From the NCBI RefSeq assembly GCF_000373145.1, contig NZ_KB890606.1, forward strand, positions 1-32,199: DNA of 32,199 bases, given 5' to 3'. Shown here piece after piece: positions 1 through 7,700 of this stretch. The stretch's first letter is position 1. Each line of letters opens with the position of its first letter. This DNA is from Thermus oshimai DSM 12092. GTDB lineage: Bacteria; Deinococcota; Deinococci; Deinococcales; Thermaceae. A program made the translations under genes and the position numbers. The notes under the pieces are model-generated. The model made no database searches. It was not told the origin of the DNA and was given only the letters and a program-made list of their open reading frames with translations.

Positions 1-273
1 GTTTTGGACCGGGCGGGGTGGCACACGTCTGGGCGGTTGGAGGTACCGGAGGGGATCCGCTTGGTCTTTCTGCCACCTTACAGTCCTGAGCTGCAACCGG
101 CGGAGCGGGTGTGGCCGTTGGTGAACGAGGCGGTGGCCAACCGGTACTTTGCGACCCTGGAGGAGATGATGGGGGTGGTGGCCGAGCGGTGCCGGACCCT
201 TGAGGAGGACCCAGCCACGGTGCGCAGGCATACCCTCTTTCACTGGTGGCCTAGGGTGAAGGAATCTACGTAA
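1..273 (+). CDS. IS630-family transposase, C-terminal fragment (cut by window edge)
   Basis: The frame is open from the first base and ends at a TAA at 271-273, giving about 90 residues. It carries the signature of the C-terminal half of an IS630-type DDE transposase: a V-L-D-R-A-G-W-H strand, then L-P-P-Y-S-P-E-L-Q-P-A-E-R-V-W, where the final Glu belongs to the DDE triad. The N-terminal part lies outside the window, so I cannot say whether the gene is intact. No inverted repeat could be recognised just downstream. It marks the left border of an accessory region that ends with another insertion sequence near 15.2 kb. Confidence 0.85.
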   Translation, partial: VLDRAGWHTSGRLEVPEGIRLVFLPPYSPELQPAERVWPLVNEAVANRYFATLEEMMGVVAERCRTLEEDPATVRRHTLFHWWPRVKEST

Positions 274-676
274 AGGGGTATGAAAAGGTTGAAGGGTCAG
301 ATCACATCAGGAGGAGGCTAAAGGTGTACAAGCCTAGGGGCGCGGCTCAGACCGGACCCTGCCCTGGGGGAGGGGCGGCGGTTGCTGTGGCCTTTTGGGG
401 TGGCTTCTGGAGGGGGATACACGCCGGATGGTCGGTTGGGGCGGGAAGCGTTGGGGGTGTTCCGTCCCCGGGGGGGCGTGTTGCTGGCGGGTGTGGGGGG
501 TATTTGCAGGAGAGGAAGGCGCTTACGGCCATGAGGCGGGCGTTTTTGGAGCTGGTGGCCTATGGGCTGCGGGTCCTCCTCAGCCTCCTTCCCCCTCCGG
601 AGGGGCGTAAGGCGATTTATCAGCCAAGCCCCTCTGGCCTTGACCGTGCGAATGATCTTCGGTTATTCGACCCTTG
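274..676. other. Gene-free stretch, no feature recognised
   Basis: About 400 bases lie between the transposase tail and the end of the HerA operon. Several short open frames exist on both strands. One rightward frame from about 531 (ATG AGG CGG GCG) would encode a hydrophobic segment around L-E-L-V-A-Y-G-L-R-V-L-L-S-L-L, but it has no clear ribosome binding site and no family I recognise. The stretch is G-rich on the top strand, unlike the coding regions beside it. It may be eroded sequence between the insertion sequence and the operon. Confidence 0.4.
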
Positions 677-701
677 CATCCCCCTACACTAGGGGTAAAC
701 C
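677..701 (-). repeat. Degenerate CRISPR-like inverted repeat / stem-loop directly after the herA-like stop codon
   Basis: On the top strand the element begins CATCCCC and ends GGGGTAAACC. On the bottom strand it reads GGTTTACCCC, seven middle bases, then GGGGGATG, which matches both arms of the type I-E-like repeats at 12215-12240 and 12276-12301, but in opposite orientation. The part next to the stop codon also forms a TAGGGG-TTTA-CCCCTA hairpin, so it could serve as an operon terminator, although no T-run follows. Seventeen of 25 positions fit the repeat arms. The relationship may be real or a product of convergent palindromic GC-rich sequence. Confidence 0.4.
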
Positions 702-702
702 C

Positions 703-2532
703 CTACGAGCCTTTCCCCCAATGGGAGAGTTCTGCAACCACCTCTTCCAGAAGCCTCACCTTCAGCGGGACCACGAAGGGCTGATAGGGTTCAAAATACA
801 CGTACGAGTACCCCACGATGGGCTCGGAAAGCAAAAATCCCGTCACCGGGGCGAAGGCTACCTTGACCTTATGGAGAACCTTGGCATCCTCCTCGCTGGA
901 AACGTGCTTGACAAGGAAGTTCTCCGTTTGCGCGAGGATCTCCTTGGGGATATCCGAGGGGGACTGGGTAGAGTAAAGCATGCCCATGCCGTACTTCCGC
1001 CCCTCTTTGGCCACGCGGTAGAAGGGCCCCGCCTCGTCCCTAAGGAGATTATGGGCCTCTTCGATGACCACGATGAAGTCCGCCTGCCTCTCCCCATAAA
1101 GCTCCACGGCCTCCTGGAAGAGTTCGGCCATGAGGTGCTTGGTGAAGAAGTCCGCCATCTCCCCCAGGGAGGGAAGGTCCAGGATGACCACCTTTCCCCG
1201 CTCCTCAAAGAGGTCGGCCTTTACACGGGCCACCAGGTCCTGTTCCTCTCCAGGCGCATGTAACCTGTTGAGGAAGGAAAGGCGGTTCTTAAAGCGGTAT
1301 AGGTCCCGGGTACCCCCGGAAGCCTTTTTGCTCTTCCTCCTCTCCCCTTCCTGATCCCCTTCTTCCTCTTCCTCGTCCTGGGACCCTATGTCGAGCCTGG
1401 CCCTCAACTCCTCCCACCCTTCCCGCGAGTCAAGGCGGTAGGTCTGCTTGCCAAGGCGAACGGTAAACCCTGGGGAGGAGGCTAAACCCACACCCCTTAG
1501 GGCTCCGTAAACGTAGGCCATCCGGTTGGGGACGGCTTCCACGTCCTCCCAACCGAAGTAGACCCCCTCCAGGTACTGCGGGGGTTTTTCCCCAAGGAAG
1601 ACCGACCGGTGGTAGGCCAGCTCCACCGCCAGGCGGGGGTGCTTGTAGAAGTCCACCTTGAGGGGGCGCACCTCCACGTACTCGGCCAAGTCTTCAAGGC
1701 CCTTCCCGTGGCGGTTGGTGTAGAAGACGATGCGCCCCTTGAGGCCAAGCCGGGCAAAGGCCTGCACCAGGCCCATCTCCGTAGTACTAGTGGTCTGAAC
1801 CGCGTACTCCCCGTTGAGGTCGAAGATAAGGAACCCCGTTTCGGGGAAGGCGTGGGCCACCAGGGTGATGATCACCTTGTTCTCGTTGCTCTTGCCGAAG
1901 CCCGTCTTGCCGAAGTTGGCCGTCCTCCGCCCGCGGAAAAGGGCGGGGTCCACGGTTTTGCCCGCATCTTTATGCTCGGCCCCGGGCTCGTAGCCGCTCC
2001 CGTAGCAAAGGTACCCCAACCGGACCCTTCCCCCTGCATTTCCCTCCCCACCGCCTTGGGGAACCCCCACCGTGAGGTCCACCACCCGGGCCAGCTCGGC
2101 CTCCGTAAAGGGGTAGACCTCCACCCGGGTGATGGGCGGGATGGTACGGGTGGAGGGGTAGAAGCGGAGATGCCCTTCCTCCTCCCCCAGGGCCCCGAGG
2201 ATCACCAACACGAAGTGGAGGAAGTTATGCTCCTTAGCAGTCCAGACATCCTTCTTCAGGAAATCGGGGTCGTTCATGTGGCCGAGGCCCATCTCCCGAA
2301 GGTAGTCCCGTCCGGAAAGAGGGGCATAGTAGGCATCCCGTACCATGGCCACATAACGTCTCCGCCCCCCCCTTTCCTCGAAGACCACTTCCAGGAACTC
2401 CCCCAAAAGGGGCTTACGCTCCGCCCCAATCTCCTTGGGGGTGATGAGGAGCACCAGCTCCGTCCAGTACTCCCTCCGGCGGGACTCCACCACCACCCCC
2501 AGCTTTTCTTTGGCCGGCACCTGGCCCGTCAT
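703..2532 (-). CDS. HerA-like (FtsK/HerA superfamily, DUF87) P-loop ATPase
   Basis: A 609-residue protein with a Walker A loop (G-K-T-G-F-G-K-S-N, about residues 208-216) and a Walker B (F-I-V-V-I-E-E-A-H, about 486-494), followed by an S-T-Q sensor strand typical of HerA translocases. HerA proteins form hexamers that pump DNA and pair with NurA nuclease; the NurA-like gene is directly upstream. The ATG at 2532 overlaps the nurA stop as ATGA, so I prefer it to the GTG nine codons earlier. An acidic then basic low-complexity stretch (about 384-403) lies between the two Walker motifs. It is the last gene of the five-gene operon. The family is clear; the role in defence is inferred from neighbours. 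Confidence 0.85.
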   Translation of the reverse strand: MTGQVPAKEKLGVVVESRRREYWTELVLLITPKEIGAERKPLLGEFLEVVFEERGGRRRYVAMVRDAYYAPLSGRDYLREMGLGHMNDPDFLKKDVWTAKEHNFLHFVLVILGALGEEEGHLRFYPSTRTIPPITRVEVYPFTEAELARVVDLTVGVPQGGGEGNAGGRVRLGYLCYGSGYEPGAEHKDAGKTVDPALFRGRRTANFGKTGFGKSNENKVIITLVAHAFPETGFLIFDLNGEYAVQTTSTTEMGLVQAFARLGLKGRIVFYTNRHGKGLEDLAEYVEVRPLKVDFYKHPRLAVELAYHRSVFLGEKPPQYLEGVYFGWEDVEAVPNRMAYVYGALRGVGLASSPGFTVRLGKQTYRLDSREGWEELRARLDIGSQDEEEEEGDQEGERRKSKKASGGTRDLYRFKNRLSFLNRLHAPGEEQDLVARVKADLFEERGKVVILDLPSLGEMADFFTKHLMAELFQEAVELYGERQADFIVVIEEAHNLLRDEAGPFYRVAKEGRKYGMGMLYSTQSPSDIPKEILAQTENFLVKHVSSEEDAKVLHKVKVAFAPVTGFLLSEPIVGYSYVYFEPYQPFVVPLKVRLLEEVVAELSHWGKGS

Positions 2533-3710
2533 ACCTGGAGGATCCTCATGTACTTCCACCAGCGCTCCTCAGGAAGCCTTTCTCTTAACCGTTCCATGAT
2601 GGCCCTTCTCAGCTTTTGCGAGAGCCCCTCTCCAATGGAGGCCCGGCCGTGGGCTTCCTGCAGATACCCCACAGAGCCTCCGAAAAGGGCGCTCCTGGCC
2701 TCCTTTAGGACAGCGCCTATGGTCTTTACGCCTTCCTCGTCCACCCTCTCGGGAATGTCCAGAACCGCCACCGCCTGGCCCGGTTCCAGGGTTTCCTCAA
2801 AGAGGCGCAGGACATACCGCCTGCCCAGGCTGAAGGTCTGCTCCGCTTCCGCGTTCCATTGGCGCTCGTACTTGTAGGCCTCTTTCATGAGTTCCTCAGG
2901 CACACGGATGAGGAAGCGGCCATGCCCCAGCCGGTTTGCCTGGTCTTCCAGCCACTCCGAGATGACCAGGGAGATAAGGCCCTCCTGCACCATCCGGGAG
3001 CGCTTGGAAACACCCACGATAAGGGCCCCGCTTTGGGCAAAGTAGTCCTTCAGCTTCTTCCTGAAGCTGTTCTCCACCCCGGTCTGGGCCAGGCGGCCGT
3101 CCTTGATGAGGAGAAGCCGGGAAGGCCCCACAGCCCCGGAGAAGCCTTCCAGTATCCAGACCATATACGCCCACTCCAGGACCTCTCTCAAGACCCGGGT
3201 AAAACCTTCCAGATCCTTCTGGTAGTACGTCCCGAGGTCCTGGAGCCCAATCTTCGTCCTCCGGGAGAAGACCTGGAGGATCTCCCCTACAGCCCCCCAT
3301 TCCCCCGAAAACCGGGCCCTCATGGCCTCCCGGGCCCTCTCCCGAAACCCATCCGCTTCTCCTAGGCCTAAGAGGGCCGGAGGGGCGATCTGATCCTCGA
3401 CGGGAGGGAAGCGGAGCTCCTTTCCGCGCCCTCCCCAGGGAAAGGGCGAGGCGGAAACCCGCACCAACCCTATGGAGAGGAAGGGGTGTTCCCGGAAAAG
3501 GATGGACTGCCCTCCATCTACGGCTATGGCCACGGGGATCGGAGGATCTTGGGGGAGGTCAAAGGGGATGACATCCTCCTCCTTCAGGGTCTTTGAGAGA
3601 TCCTCTACCTTGTCAAAGAACCTGCAGTAAGCATCCACCACCCCTTCGTCTATCCGCTCCAAAAACCTCTCTACCCCGAACGGATTGGAGGGCTCTCCCG
3701 CGTAGGGCAT
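2529..3710 (-). CDS. NurA-like nuclease
   Basis: A 393-residue protein with the hallmarks of the NurA nuclease domain: a strand ending A-V-D-G-G-Q (Asp65) and a later strand L-L-L-I-K-D-G-R-L-A (Asp204), with acidic residues in the helix between (about 177-179), consistent with a two-metal RNase H-like active site. In archaea NurA and HerA together resect DNA ends. Here the gene ends in an ATGA overlap with the HerA-like gene, so the two are almost certainly translated together. The start at 3710 lies 27 bases after the stop of the DndC-like gene; the ribosome binding site is weak. In bacteria, HerA-NurA pairs are often found in defence islands. Confidence 0.8.
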   Translation of the reverse strand: MPYAGEPSNPFGVERFLERIDEGVVDAYCRFFDKVEDLSKTLKEEDVIPFDLPQDPPIPVAIAVDGGQSILFREHPFLSIGLVRVSASPFPWGGRGKELRFPPVEDQIAPPALLGLGEADGFRERAREAMRARFSGEWGAVGEILQVFSRRTKIGLQDLGTYYQKDLEGFTRVLREVLEWAYMVWILEGFSGAVGPSRLLLIKDGRLAQTGVENSFRKKLKDYFAQSGALIVGVSKRSRMVQEGLISLVISEWLEDQANRLGHGRFLIRVPEELMKEAYKYERQWNAEAEQTFSLGRRYVLRLFEETLEPGQAVAVLDIPERVDEEGVKTIGAVLKEARSALFGGSVGYLQEAHGRASIGEGLSQKLRRAIMERLRERLPEERWWKYMRILQV

Positions 3711-3737
3711 TGTCCACCCAAGAACAGGGTAGCACGT

Positions 3738-4778
3738 CTAGCCGTACCGGTTCCCGTATTTGGGCATCCGCCAGTAGCGCCCGATGAGGGCCCTCTCCTC
3801 CTCCGAAAGGAGGGGAAGCCCGGTGGAAGCCTGCAGGGCCTCGAGGCGCTCCAGGATGGCCCGCCTGGCCCCTAGGGTCAGCCTGCCCGGAACCCCATTC
3901 GGGCGAAGAACCCGGTTTTCGGGCCGGGCGCAGAACTCCAGGAGCCAGGTTCTGAACTCCAGGAGGGGGCGGTACCGCTCCCCATCCCGGGTGGCCGCGA
4001 TTCTGGCCAGGGCCTTCTCCTGGCGCACCACCGTGCAGGCCCAGCACCCGAAGCGGGTGTCCCGGCCCCCGTAGACCCCCTCGAGGCCCCCCGTGGGGTA
4101 GCCCCAGGAGGGGGCCACGTAGTTGAGGAAATCCCACACCTGGCACTCCCGCCAGAAGGCGATGGGGGCCAGGTAGAGGGCCCCGAGGCGATGGCTCTCC
4201 TCAAACCAGACCCCCTGGCCGCACTCTCCACCCCGGGAGCAGGAGAGGTGGAGGCGGGCATCCCGCGCGTCCGACTCCCCGAACCGCACCCCCGTGAGGA
4301 TGACCGGTTTCCCCCCAAGCCCCCGGACGATGCCGTCCATGGGGGCCACCTTGAGCCGCTTGGTGCACCACCGGAACCGGTTGTGGGGTGGGGGGTAGCC
4401 CTTCCCGATGACCTGCACCCAGAAGCTCTCCTCGGGGCGGGGCCGGGCGATGTGCACCCTGAGGGGCGGGTGGAGCCTCCCGAGGGCCTCGAGGAAGGAG
4501 AGGGCGTGGGCGTGGAGGGTGGGGATCTCCAGCCCCGTGTCCGCGTAAATCAGGTGGGCCTCTCCAGGATAACCCTTGCTCTTTAGCCATTCAAGTGTCA
4601 AAACGGCAAGGGCGGTGGAGTCCTTCCCCCCGGAGTAGGTGAGAACCCAGCGGTCCACCCCCCGGGAGAGGGCCCCCTCCAGGGCCCGGTGGGCCAGGGC
4701 CACCGCCTCCTTGAGATCCCCCCCAGACAGGGCCTCCAGGGGAGAGGGGAGGAGGGCCTCAAGGGGAATCGCGCTCAT
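3738..4778 (-). CDS. DndC-like PP-loop ATPase / PAPS-reductase-family sulfurtransferase
   Basis: A 346-residue protein with an S-G-G-K-D-S PP-loop at residues 49-54, the ATP-pyrophosphatase motif of PAPS reductases and DndC. Later come N-R-F-R-W-C-T-K-R-L-K (Cys138), T-G-V-R-F-G-E-S (about 162-169), and four cysteines at about 180, 186, 245 and 248, the last two in G-C-W-A-C-T-V-V, the pattern of the Fe-S cluster region of DndC. DndC takes part in replacing a DNA backbone oxygen by sulfur. Known DndC proteins are usually longer, and no DndB, DndD or DndE is present. It overlaps the upstream type ISP gene by ATGA. A role in DNA sulfur modification is likely from context but not shown; tRNA or nucleotide thiolation is the alternative. 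Confidence 0.75.
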   Translation of the reverse strand: MSAIPLEALLPSPLEALSGGDLKEAVALAHRALEGALSRGVDRWVLTYSGGKDSTALAVLTLEWLKSKGYPGEAHLIYADTGLEIPTLHAHALSFLEALGRLHPPLRVHIARPRPEESFWVQVIGKGYPPPHNRFRWCTKRLKVAPMDGIVRGLGGKPVILTGVRFGESDARDARLHLSCSRGGECGQGVWFEESHRLGALYLAPIAFWRECQVWDFLNYVAPSWGYPTGGLEGVYGGRDTRFGCWACTVVRQEKALARIAATRDGERYRPLLEFRTWLLEFCARPENRVLRPNGVPGRLTLGARRAILERLEALQASTGLPLLSEEERALIGRYWRMPKYGNRYG

Positions 4779-7700
4779 GCCCCTTCTCCTAGGGTGCCGA
4801 AGACCCTACTCAGGGTAGGCTCCACCTCACGGAAGACCCCCACCGTTTCCACCGCCGCCCGCACCGCCCGCCCGATGTGCTCCAGGAGCCAACGGGGATT
4901 CCCCTCTTCCCTTAGAAGCTTGTTGGGATCCCAGACGATGGCGGGGCCCTTGCCCTGGGGCACCTTCTCCTCCACCTTGAAGTACCGGACGATCCAGGTG
5001 AGGGGGTCGTACCCCCCGGGTTGCCAGAGGAAGGCCTCCTGGGGAATCCCCTTGAGTTCCACCCACTCGTTATACTGGAGGGTTCCCTTCTCCCTGTCCA
5101 GCCTCATTCGCTCCACCCGGTAGCGGTCGTAGGGATCCTCGGGGGCCTTGGGATCCACCTCCTCCACCAGGGGGTAGGGGTCAAGGCCCTCGTACTCTGC
5201 GTGGAGCTTCAGGAGCTTCTTCCCCGCCTCGACCAGGGCCCGGAAGTCTTCAGGGGCCCCGGGAAGGGGGAGCCGGGGCAGGCCGCCCTGTTTGAGGTCC
5301 TCCGCGAAGGTTTCCGCGTAGAGGGGGTGGGAAAGGACGGCGTAGACAAAGGCGAAGAGATCCTCAGGGGACACGTCCCCATAACGTTCCTTGAAGAGCT
5401 TTAGGGCTTCTGCCTTGATGTTGGAGCGCTTTTCTAGGGTTGGGTTTGAGGCATCCCCAAGGGTAAAGGCGGGTTCGTAGACGTAAAGGGGGAAGAGCTG
5501 GGTGCGGGTGACGAAGTCTAGGCTAACAACCACCTTTGTAGCCAAGGCAATGCTCCCTTGGGCTGTTCCTTGGCTGACCCCTATGGCTACGTTCTCCACT
5601 TCGGGGGTGGGCCACATGCGGGGGGTTTGGTAGACGCTGTTGTTGAATAACTCGCTGAAGTAAAGCCAGAGGGGCACGAAAGGTCGGTAGTTTGACCGAT
5701 AGATCCTTTCCCGTTCGTAAGCTTCGGCTTTGCCCCTCAAAAGATCTGCTTTGAGAAATCCATCCCACTTGATGAGGCTTTCGTCTTTCTTATCGGTTTT
5801 ATCGTTCTCAATCTTCTCTTCTAGATTCTTCTCGGTGATCTCTCCCCTCTTTACCCTCTCCAGGTAGGCCTCGTAGGTGGCGATGAATCGCCTCATATGG
5901 CGCTCCAGCTCCGCCCTAGAGGGGTTGAAGGTGTAGGCATCACGGTTAGTTTTCACTCCACCAGATCGCACCTCGAACACCTTCTCCGCCGGTACCATTT
6001 GCTCCCATGCCCCGCTGGCCTGCCCCAGCCACTCCTCCAGGGGTACCTCCCGCCAGGGGGTACCAAGGACGGAGCCGCGCTCTTCGACCTCCTTCAGTTT
6101 GGCCTCCGCCGAAAGCCTGTCCCTCACCCGGTAGAGGAAGACCTTACCCCGCTCCTGGTGGTCTTTGCGTTTGACCAGGAGGAGGAGGCAAATTCCCGAA
6201 CGGGTCAGGTTGCCAAATGGGTTTCCCCCCTCATTTCTCCGTTCCTCCCCTTTGGTTCTCGCATCCCCCCGAAGATCGTAGACATAGACCTCGGCGAACT
6301 CCTCCACCAGGGAGGCCCGCAAGCCCCGGGCCGCCTTCCCCGCAAGCCAGCCGTTGTTGGTCACCAGGGCGACGACCCCCTCCTCCACCCGGTCGGTGGC
6401 CATGCGCAGGGCATGGATGTAAAGGTCGTAGAGGGAGTTCAAAAGCTTGCCCTGTCTGGACTCCCCAGGGGGGAGGAGTTCCCAGAACCGCCGGACGTAG
6501 GTCTCCTCTATCCGCTTCCTGATCTTGGGGTAGCGGGCATTCCTCCCCTGCCCCTCTCGTTCGGCCCAGGCTCGCCACGGGGGGTTGGAGAGAACCACCT
6601 GGATGGGGCTTTCCACCTGCCGCTTGATGCGGTCGCTGTAGGTTTCGGGGAAGAGGGGGATTTGCGGGAGCCCGCCCTTCTCGTAGGCGTACTCCGCCAG
6701 CCGGAAGGAGTCCGCCAGGAGGGCCCCCTCAAAAGGGCGGTACTCCCCGGTGAGATCCAGGGCCTCCGCCTCCACGTTGGCCCGCATCACGTGGTAGGGC
6801 AGGAGGAGGATCTCGTTCCCGAACACCTCCCCCCGCTCCAGCTTGGCCCGGGTGCCCTCGGCCCCCAGGTGGTGGAGGAGGCGCACCAGGAAGGTGCCGG
6901 TGCCCGCGAAGGGCTCCAGGACGTAGACCCCTTCCCCCTCCAGGCCCCGCCCGAAGTGCTTCTTCAGGAGTTCGTCCGCGCTCCGCACCAGGTAGTCCAC
7001 CAGCTCCACCGGGGTGTAGGCGATCCCCATCTGATCCGCCACCCGGGAGAAGGCCTTCTTGAAGAAGGTGTCGTAGAGCCTGCGCAGGAAGTCCACCCGC
7101 TCCCCCCGGTCGGTGAGGCCCTGGGCTTTCAGGCGCACGCCCTCGTAGAAGCTCTGGAGGGCCTCCGTTTCCCGGGCCACCAGCCCCTCAAAGGTCTGCC
7201 AGAGCCCGTCCAAGGCCTCCGTGACGGGGTCCTTCCGGGCCTGCCTGAGTTCCCCGAAGAGGGCATCGAACACCGGCCCGGTGAGGAGGTGCTGCACCAG
7301 CATGAGGAGGGCCTCCTCCTCCCCGATCTCCTCGTTCACCACCTGGCGGAGGGCCTGGAGGAGGGCCTCCATCCCCTTCCGGGCCTCGGGGTGTTCCCGG
7401 ATCGCCCCCCGCAGGACCCCCTGGAGCCGCTCCGCGATCTTGGCCACCTCCTCCGCCCAGTCCTCCAGGTACCTCTCCCCCAGGCCCAGGCGCTTTACCA
7501 GCTTGCCCTTGATCACGGGGACGATGGCCCTTAGCTCCTCCCTCTCCAGGAGCCCGTCGAAGAGGAGGGGGGAAGACCCCTGGACATCCACCCTCACCGT
7601 GTCCCCGCTCTCCCTTTGGCCCTCGCCCTCCCCGGAAGCCCCCCTCACCAGCACCGCCCGGGTGCGGGCATCGAAGGTCTTGTCCACCGCCCGGAGGGCC

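Noticed and set aside
5897-7534. Rightward open frame of 545 codons
   Set aside because: Shadow of the methylase region on the other strand, with no ribosome binding site or recognisable domain.
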